Assembly (NCBI RefSeq): GCF_965230805.1
Contig: NZ_OZ246019.1
Coordinates: forward strand, 4,464,001-4,528,000
Direction of reading: 5' to 3'
Source of the DNA: Marinifilum sp965230805
Lineage (GTDB): Bacteria; Bacteroidota; Bacteroidia; Bacteroidales; Marinifilaceae
DNA: 64,000 bases
Below the pieces are notes generated by a model. That model did not search any database and was not told the origin of the DNA. It was given only the letters and a program-made list of their open reading frames with translations. Shown here piece after piece: positions 44,842-53,156 of this stretch (within the stretch, counting starts at the first letter, position 1; each line of letters begins with the position of its first letter). The position numbers were made by a program, and so were the translations under genes.

Positions 44842-46263
44842 TTATTTGATTAAATGTTTATGAATTGAATAAGCTGTTTTTCGTCCACTATCTAAAGCAC
44901 GAACAACAAGACTTGCCCCGGTGGTAGCATCTCCACAACAATAAACTTCTTTATTAGAGGTTTGACCATTGATATCGGTTTTTATATTACCTCTGGAATC
45001 CAACTCAACATCCAATTCATTAACCAAACCTTCGTGAACCGGATGAACAAAGCCCATCGCTAATAAGACCAAATCAGCCGAAAGTGTTTCTTCCGATCCT
45101 GCAATCTCCTCCATTTGATATTGTCCATTACTATTCTTTTTCCATTCCACCTGAACAATACGAAGTTCCTTAACACTTCCGTTTTTACCTTTAAATTCTT
45201 TCGAACTAAGCGACCATCGGCGCTTACACCCCTCCAAATGAGAACTTGAAGTTCTTAAAGTATTTGGCCAATAAGGCCAAGGGTTATTTTCTTTGCGTTC
45301 AGCAGGTGGTTTCGGCAGTAACTCTATTTGCAATACCGATTTAGCCTTTTGTCGAATTGAAGTTCCAACACAATCTGAACCGGTATCTCCTCCTCCAATC
45401 ACAATAACATTTTTTCCCTTTGCAGAGATTCTTTCTTGCTTACTAAATTCAGTACCACGAACAACTTTGTTTTGTTGCTTTAGAAAATCCATTGAAAAGT
45501 GAATTCCTGAGAGTTCTCTGCCCTTAATCGGCAAATCACGAGCTTTCATTGCACCAATAGCAAGACAAATAGCATCGTACTCTTTTTCAAGATCCGAAAA
45601 CAAAACATTAACACCAACATCCTGATTGGTTTTAAACTCAATTCCTTCTTCAACAAATAAATCTAATCTTCTATCGATAACATGCTTATCTAGTTTAAAA
45701 TCCGGAATACCATATCTAAGTAAACCACCTATTGCATCATCCCTTTCGAATATAGTTACACTGTGCCCGGCCTGATTTAAAAGATCGGCTACAGACAAAC
45801 CCGCAGGACCAGATCCAATAACTGCTACTTTTTTGCCAGTTCTTTTTGTTACAGGTCTCGCTTTTATATATCCATAATCGAAAGCCTTTTCAATTACCGA
45901 AGCTTCATTTTCCCTTATGGTTACCGGGGATTGATGCAAAGCCAAAACACAAGATTTTTCGCATGGTGCAGGACAAATTCTACCCGTAAATTCAGGAAAA
46001 CTGTTGGTAGATTGAAGAATGTTTGCAGCTTCTTCCCAATTCTCTCTGTAGATAGCATCCTGCCATTCCGGAATCTTGCTCTCGGTAGGACAGGCCCAAT
46101 GACAAAAAGGGATACCGCAGTCCATACATCTTGAAGCCTGATCAATTCGATCTTCCAAGTTTAAAGTTTGCTCAACCTCTCCAAAATCACCAATTCTATC
46201 TCTAACCGGACGATAACCGGCCTCTTTTCTTTTTATCTCTAAAAAACCTTTTGGATTTCCCAT
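44842..46263 (-). CDS. gltD: Glutamate synthase small subunit GltD
   Basis: 473 residues from ATG 46263 (MGNPKGFLEIKRKEAGYRPV); an extension to 46302 lacks family text. N-terminal cysteine clusters bind two [4Fe-4S] centres (CMDCGIPFCHWACP and CPAPCEKSC). The FAD site is VIGSGPAGLSVADLL and the NADPH site VIGGGDTGSDCVGTS, ending with the FAD motif YCCGDATTGASLVVRALDSGR. It feeds electrons from NADPH to GltB. It lies downstream of gltB on the minus strand with a 62-bp gap, as expected for a gltBD operon, and supplies glutamate to the arginine operon on the opposite strand. Confidence 0.97.
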   Translation of the reverse strand: MGNPKGFLEIKRKEAGYRPVRDRIGDFGEVEQTLNLEDRIDQASRCMDCGIPFCHWACPTESKIPEWQDAIYRENWEEAANILQSTNSFPEFTGRICPAPCEKSCVLALHQSPVTIRENEASVIEKAFDYGYIKARPVTKRTGKKVAVIGSGPAGLSVADLLNQAGHSVTIFERDDAIGGLLRYGIPDFKLDKHVIDRRLDLFVEEGIEFKTNQDVGVNVLFSDLEKEYDAICLAIGAMKARDLPIKGRELSGIHFSMDFLKQQNKVVRGTEFSKQERISAKGKNVIVIGGGDTGSDCVGTSIRQKAKSVLQIELLPKPPAERKENNPWPYWPNTLRTSSSHLEGCKRRWSLSSKEFKGKNGSVKELRIVQVEWKKNSNGQYQMEEIAGSEETLSADLVLLAMGFVHPVHEGLVNELDVELDSRGNIKTDINGQTSNKEVYCCGDATTGASLVVRALDSGRKTAYSIHKHLIK

Positions 46264-46325
46264 AATCAAATCAATTATGAATTGCGAATTACATTTTCGC
46301 AATTACTCATTACTTATTCTCTCTT

Positions 46326-49300
46326 CTATTCATGCAACTCTGTTTGAGATTGTGCTTGTTTCAATTTGCGACGAATCTTCTTTAATTTATTCTCTTCCAA
46401 AACCTTTTTGTACTCGTAAGGAATAACTTTCATAAAATGAGGCAGATATTCCTCCCAATGCGTTAAAACCTTAGAGGCAACACTACTTTGAGTAAACAGC
46501 AAGTGCTGATGAATCATGGCTTGTAGTTCATGGATATCCTGCAGATATTCCACTAACTCAAGAGCCACCAAACTCTGATTGCAAAAATAATCCAGCTTAC
46601 CTTCTGTATTTAGAACATATGCAATACCGCCACTCATACCCGCAGCAAAGTTTCTGCCTGTTGGACCAAGAATCACTACGCGTCCTCCTGTCATGTATTC
46701 GCAACCATGATCGCCAACCCCTTCAACTACCGCTTTTGCACCTGAATTTCGCACACAGAAACGTTCTCCAGCCATACCTCTAATGTACGCTTCGCCGCCA
46801 GTGGCTCCATACAGAGCTGTATTCCCGATAATAATCTGTTTTTCGGGTAGAAAAATTGATTTGTGAGGAGGTTGAATAATAATTTTTCCTCCTGAAAGAC
46901 CTTTTCCAAAATAGTCATTCGAATCTCCTTCTAATTTAAATGTAATTCCCTTTTCTAAAAAAGCACCAAAGCTTTGTCCTGCAGAACCTCTAAATCGACA
47001 ATATATGGTATCCTCTTCTAATTCTCGTTTTGGTTTTAAAGCAGCAACTTTACCAGATAACATGGCTCCTGTGGTACGATTAGTATTTCGGATTTTAGAA
47101 TCAATCCATACTTTTTCTCCATCATGCAGTGCTTTTTCAGATTGTTTGATTAAGTCATGATCCAAAACTTCTCCAATCGACTTAACAAAAGCATTTACTC
47201 CACATAATTCATGGCCATTAGTGGCAGGTAAATGAAGTAAGTTCTGAATATCAACAGTTTCAGCCTTCCATTTTTTGATATCTTTTCTTTTTACCAACAG
47301 ATCCGATCTTCCAACCAAATCATCAAATCTTCTGATACCCAGTTCAGCCATTAATTCACGACATTCCTCTGCAAGGAATGTGAAGAAATTAATTACCCAT
47401 TCTGAGCGCCCCAGAAATTTTTGTCTTAATTCTTTATTTTGAGTTGCGATTCCAACGGGACAGGTGTTTAAGTGACATTTTCGCATCATTACACAACCAA
47501 GAACCACTAATGCACTGGTTGCGAAACCAAACTCTTCGGCTCCTAACAAAGCCATGGTTATAATATCCCTACCTGTCTTCAGTTGACCATCGGTTTGTAA
47601 TTTTATTCTGCCTCTTAAATCATTTAATACAAGCGTTTGCTGCGTTTCAGCCAATCCTAACTCTACTGGTAAACCAGCATTTTTGATAGAACTCAACGGA
47701 CTCGCACCAGTTCCACCTTCGGCACCACTAATTACAATTAAATCAGCATTAGCTTTGGCAACTCCAGCTGCTACCGTACCAACTCCATTTTCAGATACCA
47801 ATTTCACACTTACACATGCTGTTGGATTTACATTCTTTAAATCGTAAATTAATTGAGCCAAATCCTCAATCGAATAAATGTCGTGATGTGGAGGGGGAGA
47901 GATCAATGTAATTCCTGGGGTCGAGTTTCTTAACTTAGCAATAATCTTATCCACTTTAAATCCTGGTAACTGTCCACCTTCTCCTGGTTTTGCACCTTGT
48001 GCTACCTTAATTTGTAACTCATCTGCGTTTACCAAATAAGCCGTATTCACTCCAAATCTTCCCGAAGCAATCTGCTTAATTGAACTACGTGCACCAGAGA
48101 AAAACCTCTTGGCACTTTCCCCACCTTCACCCGTATTGCTTCTGCCTCCAATCTTGTTCATTGCAATGGCCAATGCTTCATGTGCTTCTTTAGAGATTGA
48201 TCCATAAGACATGGCACCAGTACAAAAACGCTTCATAATATTTTCTACAGGCTCAACCTCAGATATATCGATTGGATTTGATTTAAAATCGAAATAGCCG
48301 CGTAAGAAATTCGGGTTTCTTGTTTCAGAATTTACAAAAGCGGAATATTCTTTGTATTTAGCGTAGTTATTTGTTCTTGTCGACCACTGTAACAAACCTA
48401 TCGACTCAGGATTCCAACTGTGTTTCTCTCCATTTTTCCGGTAGTGAATTGTTCCAGTGTTAACTAGTAGATTCTGATTTTCAAAAGGATCTTTCTCCGT
48501 AAATGCTTTTTTATGATGGCATAACATTTCCTCGGATATTTCCTTTAAACCTATTCCACCAATTCGAGATGGAGTACCAGTAAAATACTTACTTATTACA
48601 TCATTACTGATACCTAAGGCTTCGTAAATTTGCGCTCCCAAATAACTTCCAATTGTTGAAATTCCCATTTTCGACATTACCTTCAGCAAACCTTTATCTA
48701 CTGCTTTTATGTAATTTTTTCTAGCTGATTTGTATTCAAGACTGATTCTGCCTTCTTTTACCAATCTGTCGATTACGGCATAACTCATATAAGGATTGAT
48801 AACACTTGCTCCATAAGCAATTAATAGCGCAAAATGGCTCACCTCACGAGCTTCACCTGTTTCCACCACTAAACCAATTTGCATTCTCTTACGCTTCTTA
48901 ATCAAGTGGTGATGAATAGCAGCAACCGCCAACAATACCGGAATAGGAGCCATTGTTTTACTTACATTTCTATCTGTAAGAATGATATAGTTCTTATGAT
49001 CATCCACTGCCTTTTCGGCTAACTTACATAGAGAATCCAAAGCATCTTCCAAGCCTTTACCATTATCCGCCGCTTTGAATAGCATATCAAGAGTTGCATG
49101 TCTAAATTCTTCATGTCTAAGTTTTTTGATTTTTCCAAGATCTGTATTGGTAATCAAAGGACTTTTAAACCGAATCAATTTACAATGCTGTGGCGTTTCA
49201 TCCAAGAGATTCTTTTGAACCGCCCCAATATAGTTGGTCAAATCCATTACCAGATTCTCACGAATTGAATCGATAGGTGGATTGGTAACTTGTGCAAAGA

Positions 49301-50852
49301 GTTGTCGGAAATAATTGAATAACAAATGTGGTTTTTCGGATAAGGCTGGAATAGGTGCATCATTACCCATAGAACCAACCGGTTCTTGACCTCCAATAGC
49401 CATAGGTAAAATAATTCGTTCAAAATCCTCCTTCGAATAACCAAAAACGTCTTTACAAAGCTCAAAATGATCGCCAATATCAGATGGAACACGTTTTTCC
49501 ACAGGAATTGCCTTAAGATCTAATCGATTCTCTTTTAACCAATTTTGATAAGGATTTCTATAGGTCAATTGCGATTTTACTTCCTGATCAGGAATGATAA
49601 TACCCAATTGAGTATCAACCAATAATAATTTACCAGGACGCAATCTACCTTTTTCCTTAATTTCCTCTGCTCTAAAGTTTTGAATTCCAACTTCAGACCC
49701 CATCACAATCATATCATCTTGTGTGATGACATATCGAGAAGGACGTAATCCATTTCTATCTAAAGTTCCACCAATGTATCTACCATCAGAAAACACCAAA
49801 GAAGCCGGACCATCCCAAGGTTCCATAAAGGTTGAATGATACTCGTAAAAGGCCTTTAAACTATCTGGAATTGGATTCTTTTCATTCCACGATTCCGGAA
49901 CCATCATACTTAGAGCATGCGGTAAACTTCTTCCGGTTAAAAAAAGAAATTCCAATACGTTGTCAAAAGATGCAGAATCACTTTTATTTGGCTCTACTAC
50001 AGGGAAAAGTTTCTTTATATCTTCGCCATATAGTTCCGATTTTAGCAATGATTCGCGGGCTTGCATCCACAATCTGTTCCCCTTAATGGTATTGATCTCT
50101 CCATTGTGGGCAACAATACGAAATGGTTGCGCCAAATCCCATGATGGGAAAGTATTGGTACTAAATCTTGAATGTACCATGGCAATAGCAGATTCCAATC
50201 TTGGATCCTGCAAATCTTCAAAGTATTTTCCCAGTTGATCACTGGCAAACATTCCTTTATAAACGAGCACCTTAGAAGATAAGCTAGGGATGTAAAACAT
50301 CTCTTTTTCTTTCATCTTGCTTGCTCTTACATAACTCTCCGCTTGTTTTCTGGCAAGGTACAAACGACGTTCTAAATCATCTTGCTCATAATTTCCTCCA
50401 ACAAAGATTTGTTTTATTACTGGTTCAGAATGTCTTGCAATTTCTCCAATTGCATTTGTATCCGTTGGTACATCACGTAAATGAAGAAATTCCAATCCTT
50501 CTTCTAGCAGAATTTGAATAAGAACCTCAATACAAAACTTCTCTTCAGTTTCATCTTGAGGTAGGAATATTAAACCTGTTCCATACTTTCGAGGCAAAGG
50601 AAGTTTAATTCCGATTTTCTTATAGAAACTATGAGGTACTTGCACTAAAATACCAGCACCATCACCACTTACATTGTCAGCACCACGAGCACCCCTGTGT
50701 TCCATGTTACACAGAACTTCCAGACCGCGCGTAATAATTTCGTGCGATTTTTTTCCTTTAATGTTGGCTACAAAGCCAATTCCACAATTGTCATGTTCAT
50801 TCATCGGGTCGTACAGACCCTGTCGGCTTGGTCTAAGGTTTCGCATAGGCAT
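46326..50852 (-). CDS. gltB: Glutamate synthase large subunit GltB
   Basis: 1508 residues. The class-II glutaminase nucleophile is Cys23 in NEHDNCGIGFVA, exposed after removal of a short propeptide. The central domain follows, then the FMN-binding synthase domain (GAEGGTGASPLSSIKNAGLPVELGLAE) with the [3Fe-4S] cysteines CVMMRKCHLNTCPVG and a C-terminal right-handed beta-helix (GATGGEAYIRGMAGERFCVRNSGAKAVVEGVGDHGCEYMTGG). It makes two glutamates from glutamine and 2-oxoglutarate with GltD. Length and order are normal for the bacterial NADPH enzyme. A Met at position 3 is an alternative start. Confidence 0.98.
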   Translation of the reverse strand: MPMRNLRPSRQGLYDPMNEHDNCGIGFVANIKGKKSHEIITRGLEVLCNMEHRGARGADNVSGDGAGILVQVPHSFYKKIGIKLPLPRKYGTGLIFLPQDETEEKFCIEVLIQILLEEGLEFLHLRDVPTDTNAIGEIARHSEPVIKQIFVGGNYEQDDLERRLYLARKQAESYVRASKMKEKEMFYIPSLSSKVLVYKGMFASDQLGKYFEDLQDPRLESAIAMVHSRFSTNTFPSWDLAQPFRIVAHNGEINTIKGNRLWMQARESLLKSELYGEDIKKLFPVVEPNKSDSASFDNVLEFLFLTGRSLPHALSMMVPESWNEKNPIPDSLKAFYEYHSTFMEPWDGPASLVFSDGRYIGGTLDRNGLRPSRYVITQDDMIVMGSEVGIQNFRAEEIKEKGRLRPGKLLLVDTQLGIIIPDQEVKSQLTYRNPYQNWLKENRLDLKAIPVEKRVPSDIGDHFELCKDVFGYSKEDFERIILPMAIGGQEPVGSMGNDAPIPALSEKPHLLFNYFRQLFAQVTNPPIDSIRENLVMDLTNYIGAVQKNLLDETPQHCKLIRFKSPLITNTDLGKIKKLRHEEFRHATLDMLFKAADNGKGLEDALDSLCKLAEKAVDDHKNYIILTDRNVSKTMAPIPVLLAVAAIHHHLIKKRKRMQIGLVVETGEAREVSHFALLIAYGASVINPYMSYAVIDRLVKEGRISLEYKSARKNYIKAVDKGLLKVMSKMGISTIGSYLGAQIYEALGISNDVISKYFTGTPSRIGGIGLKEISEEMLCHHKKAFTEKDPFENQNLLVNTGTIHYRKNGEKHSWNPESIGLLQWSTRTNNYAKYKEYSAFVNSETRNPNFLRGYFDFKSNPIDISEVEPVENIMKRFCTGAMSYGSISKEAHEALAIAMNKIGGRSNTGEGGESAKRFFSGARSSIKQIASGRFGVNTAYLVNADELQIKVAQGAKPGEGGQLPGFKVDKIIAKLRNSTPGITLISPPPHHDIYSIEDLAQLIYDLKNVNPTACVSVKLVSENGVGTVAAGVAKANADLIVISGAEGGTGASPLSSIKNAGLPVELGLAETQQTLVLNDLRGRIKLQTDGQLKTGRDIITMALLGAEEFGFATSALVVLGCVMMRKCHLNTCPVGIATQNKELRQKFLGRSEWVINFFTFLAEECRELMAELGIRRFDDLVGRSDLLVKRKDIKKWKAETVDIQNLLHLPATNGHELCGVNAFVKSIGEVLDHDLIKQSEKALHDGEKVWIDSKIRNTNRTTGAMLSGKVAALKPKRELEEDTIYCRFRGSAGQSFGAFLEKGITFKLEGDSNDYFGKGLSGGKIIIQPPHKSIFLPEKQIIIGNTALYGATGGEAYIRGMAGERFCVRNSGAKAVVEGVGDHGCEYMTGGRVVILGPTGRNFAAGMSGGIAYVLNTEGKLDYFCNQSLVALELVEYLQDIHELQAMIHQHLLFTQSSVASKVLTHWEEYLPHFMKVIPYEYKKVLEENKLKKIRRKLKQAQSQTELHE

Positions 50853-51030
50853 ATATTAAGTGCGAAGCCAGGCCATGATTTTTCTTTTAGGAAGACATTG
50901 AGTAACGAAAAAGTCCCCAACTTTCTCGACTAATCAGCAACGACACAATGAATCCGTTTGTCGTAGTCTATTTAAGAAAACATTCTAAAAGTGTAGAGAT
51001 AAAAATTTAAGCTTGTTTAATCCGTTGCAA

Positions 51031-51062
51031 CAAATATAACTTAAAAAAAAGCTACTAAGCAA
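51031..51062 (-). promoter_or_regulatory. Promoter of gltBD, with a leader hairpin downstream
   Basis: On the minus strand TTG (51062-51060), a 21-nt spacer and TATATTTG (51038-51031) match the Bacteroidota consensus. The untranslated leader is about 175 bases. Within it CGAGAAAGT / ACTTTTTCG (near 50908-50930) can form a 9-bp hairpin without a T-run. No leader peptide is evident. The rest of the gap up to 51262 shows nothing more. Confidence 0.55.
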
Positions 51063-51262
51063 CTATTATTGTTTAGCTAATAGTCGAAAACGTTTTAAAA
51101 CATGAAAAAAGTCATATTTTTTTATGCAAAGGTTTTCATGAAAATCAGGCAATTACAAATTATCATTTCAAAACCTCTAATAAAAAACAAGTACAATGTT
51201 AATTTTAGCTTAATGTTAAGTGATGCTTGAGCAAAAACTATCCTTAAAACAGGACACTTACA

Positions 51263-51538
51263 TTAGCTTGTAGATTCCACAACTGGATGAACTTTTAAAA
51301 TTTTTAAAAGTTTCTTTTCAACCCATCTTGGCAGGTATTTGCCAATTTTCGTAATAAATTGTTGTCCCAAAATATAGATTGATGAATAAAAGAATACCTT
51401 ATTTAGTACATAAACAGAAGCAGTAAAGAAAACAACTTTTTTAGTTCCAACTAGAATAAAAGGAAAGGAATAAGTAAGAACAAAAGTAACAACAGCTAAA
51501 CCAAACAACACAAACCCTACAATTTTTTTCAACTCCAT
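51263..51538 (-). CDS. Small membrane protein with two helices
   Basis: 91 residues with two hydrophobic segments (about 6-28 and 35-58: FVLFGLAVVTFVLTYSFPFIL and VVFFTASVYVLNKVFFYSSIYIL) and a basic C-terminal tail (WVEKKLLKILK). The start ATG at 51538 follows a T-rich leader. I do not recognise the family; it has some resemblance to small transporter-suffix-type proteins. It stands between the gltBD promoter and the arginine leader region, on the minus strand. Confidence 0.6.
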   Translation of the reverse strand: MELKKIVGFVLFGLAVVTFVLTYSFPFILVGTKKVVFFTASVYVLNKVFFYSSIYILGQQFITKIGKYLPRWVEKKLLKILKVHPVVESTS

Positions 51539-51869
51539 AATGATTTCAACTATTTAGATTTTTGATATTTAAATCAATTCTACGACGCAATATATAAATG
51601 GTTATTCAATAAAACTCATTTAAAGTGTTAAAAATCATTAATTAAACAAGAAGTTCGAACATAAAAAAGATAAAAGTGTCTTATTTAAAAAGGATATGTT
51701 GAAACATGATTCGTAGTAAGCATGAAGAATATGGCAACTTTTTATACTTGTACCACCAAAATAGAGGTTCGCTAAAAAAAATCTATTAAAAAAATGGATG
51801 CAAAGCTTTGAAACGGAGTGTATCACAAAAAATATTCTTTTTTATTAGGATATTAATGTATTTTGCCTT
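51539..51869. other. Intergenic region, nothing recognised
   Basis: AT-rich stretch with no convincing frame on either strand and no repeat seen. It separates the small membrane protein gene from the arginine leader array. Confidence 0.4.
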
Positions 51870-51877
51870 TATCTTTG
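51870..51877 (+). promoter_or_regulatory. -7 promoter box of the arginine leader/operon transcript
   Basis: TATCTTTG matches TAnnTTTG and lies 21 bases before the first leader ATG (51898). The -33 region is T-rich (ttcttttttatt) without a clean TTTG. It is the only box of this form found just upstream of the array. Confidence 0.5.
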
Positions 51878-51897
51878 TAAGCAGCAAATAAAAAAGT

Positions 51898-51948
51898 ATG
51901 GAAAAAATATTTATCATCCGACGACGCATATTCAGATCTTTATTGTAA
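51898..51948 (+). CDS. Arginine leader peptide 1
   Basis: A 16-residue frame, MEKIFIIRRRIFRSLL, with three consecutive arginine codons (CGA CGA CGC at codons 8-10) and a fourth at codon 13. It is too short for automatic gene finders. A terminator hairpin follows 33 bases after the stop. The pattern is that of a ribosome-sensed attenuator: low charged tRNA-Arg would stall translation at codons 8-13 and change downstream folding. Confidence 0.7.
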   Translation: MEKIFIIRRRIFRSLL

Positions 51949-51980
51949 CGATAAGGACAAGTGTTGGTATGATACATTTC

Positions 51981-52010
51981 CAAGCTTTCCCATTCGGAAA
52001 GTTTTTTTTT
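51981..52010 (+). terminator. Attenuator terminator 1
   Basis: Stem AAGCTTTCC / GGAAAGTTT (one G-U pair) with a five-base loop, then a nine-base T-run, between leaders 1 and 2. Confidence 0.75.
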
Positions 52011-52036
52011 GAAATTAAATGTAGAAGAAAAACCAA

Positions 52037-52117
52037 ATGATTCAATTGCTTTACATACGACGAATGAGCGCACCCTTAAGGAAAGCGGTTCCGGTCTTAT
52101 TGTCTTGTAATCAATGA
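52037..52117 (+). CDS. Arginine leader peptide 2
   Basis: A 26-residue frame beginning MIQLLYIRRMSAPLRKAV, with arginine codons at 8, 9 (CGA CGA) and 15 (AGG). The stop TGA at 52115 lies 19 bases before terminator 2. It has the same placement of the Arg cluster as leaders 1, 3 and 4 but a less conserved sequence after it. Confidence 0.6.
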   Translation: MIQLLYIRRMSAPLRKAVPVLLSCNQ

Positions 52118-52136
52118 TTAAGAACAATATTTAGAA

Positions 52137-52168
52137 GGCTTACCGTTTTTCCCGGTAAGCCTTTTTTT
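52137..52168 (+). terminator. Attenuator terminator 2
   Basis: A perfect 9-bp stem GGCTTACCG / CGGTAAGCC and an eight-base T-run. The stem shares GCTTACCG with terminator 3, pointing to duplication of the unit. Confidence 0.9.
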
Positions 52169-52206
52169 TGAACTTTTAATAACTATTGAATCAAGAAATA
52201 ATAAAA

Positions 52207-52320
52207 ATGAAAAAGATAATCTTTACAGAAAGCAGACGCCATTTGCGAAGTAACTGTTACCCAGGAGGGGCGGATGAGCTTGCTGTATCTGATTGTCAGA
52301 TATTCTATAAACTGTATTAA
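52207..52320 (+). CDS. Arginine leader peptide 3
   Basis: A 37-residue frame starting MKKIIFTESRRHLRSNCY, with arginine codons at 10, 11 (AGA CGC) and 14 (CGA). The N-terminus (MKKIIF) resembles leader 1 (MEKIFI), and the motif SRRHLR aligns with RRRIFR and RRRWFR. The stop codon TAA immediately abuts terminator 3. Confidence 0.65.
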   Translation: MKKIIFTESRRHLRSNCYPGGADELAVSDCQIFYKLY

Positions 52321-52349
52321 GCTTACCGTTCCTGCGGTAGGCTTTTTTT
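52319..52349 (+). terminator. Attenuator terminator 3
   Basis: Stem AAGCTTACCG / CGGTAGGCTT with one G-U pair, a six-base loop and seven T. It starts at the leader 3 stop codon. Confidence 0.88.
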
Positions 52350-52374
52350 GTATGCAAATTTAAAATGATATAAA

Positions 52375-52515
52375 ATGAAAAGTAACAACTCCTTAGAATT
52401 CCGACGACGATGGTTTAGGAATCTTAACAACAACAATTTAAAAGAAACATTCTTTATCGACATTAATAACAAATGGTTGTGCCTTACAGGTGTAGCATTA
52501 TTTTGGGAAACCTAG
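52375..52515 (+). CDS. Arginine leader peptide 4
   Basis: A 46-residue frame starting MKSNNSLEFRRRWFRNLNNN, with CGA CGA CGA at codons 10-12 and AGG at 15. RRRWFR aligns with RRRIFR of leader 1. The stop at 52513-52515 is 11 bases before the first operon gene (52527), and no terminator is obvious between them, so this frame may act by translational coupling or by releasing a ribosome-site block rather than by transcription termination. Confidence 0.6.
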   Translation: MKSNNSLEFRRRWFRNLNNNNLKETFFIDINNKWLCLTGVALFWET

Positions 52516-52526
52516 AAGACTAACAA

Positions 52527-53156
52527 ATGATAGATACATTAATGGAAGTTGAGCAAAAAATAAGTGTCATTGTAGCAGATTTAAGGCATATTGATTATGC
52601 TGGTGATATTTGTGAAATGATTGAAAGAGCCGCAAAAATACGTGGTACTGGAATTGCAAAAAGAAATCCTTTGTACATCGTACAAAAGATACAGGAAGGA
52701 AAAGCTGTAATTGCATTTGATGACTTAAAAGTTATAGGATTCTGCTATGTAGAGACTTGGGAGCATGGTAAATATGTTGCCAATTCAGGTCTAATTGTCG
52801 ATCCAGAGTATAGAGCTGTTGGATTAGCAAAGTTAATAAAAGCAGAAGCATTTAATTTATCAAGAAAGCGATATCCTCAAGCTAAGATCTTCGGTTTAAC
52901 AACCAGTCTTCCTGTTATGAAGATTAATTCAGATTTAGGTTATAGACCTGTAACATTCTCAGAATTAACTACAGACGAATCATTTTGGAAAGGTTGTAGT
53001 AGTTGTGTTAACTACGATATTCTTCAAAGAACCGATCGAAAAATGTGCCTTTGTACTGGCATGTTATTCGATCCGAGTAAGAATGGTACACCCAATCTAA
53101 AAGAAACAATCAAGCAATTCAATCAATCAAAAGAAAACGACAATGACATCAAATAA
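52527..53156 (+). CDS. GNAT acetyltransferase, putative N-acylglutamate synthase of the arginine operon
   Basis: 209 residues. The GNAT core is visible (VIGFCYVETWEHGKYVANSGLIVDPEYRAVGLAKLIKAEAFNLSRKRYP, acyl-CoA loop region, about 65-125). The C-terminal 60 residues are Cys-rich (CSSCVNYDILQRTDRKMCLCTGM), possibly a metal site. As first gene of an arg operon with no argA or argJ elsewhere in the window, it probably makes N-acetyl- or N-succinylglutamate, as inferred for similar Bacteroidota operons. It overlaps argG by 14 bases, so the two are translationally coupled. Confidence 0.8.
   Translation: MIDTLMEVEQKISVIVADLRHIDYAGDICEMIERAAKIRGTGIAKRNPLYIVQKIQEGKAVIAFDDLKVIGFCYVETWEHGKYVANSGLIVDPEYRAVGLAKLIKAEAFNLSRKRYPQAKIFGLTTSLPVMKINSDLGYRPVTFSELTTDESFWKGCSSCVNYDILQRTDRKMCLCTGMLFDPSKNGTPNLKETIKQFNQSKENDNDIK

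Noticed and set aside
50853..51030. Leader-peptide attenuator for gltBD
   Set aside because: The leader has a hairpin but no T-run and no frame enriched for a relevant amino acid.
51786..52127. Minus-strand frame across leaders 1 and 2
   Set aside because: It runs antisense through two terminators and two better-supported leader frames and shows no family features.
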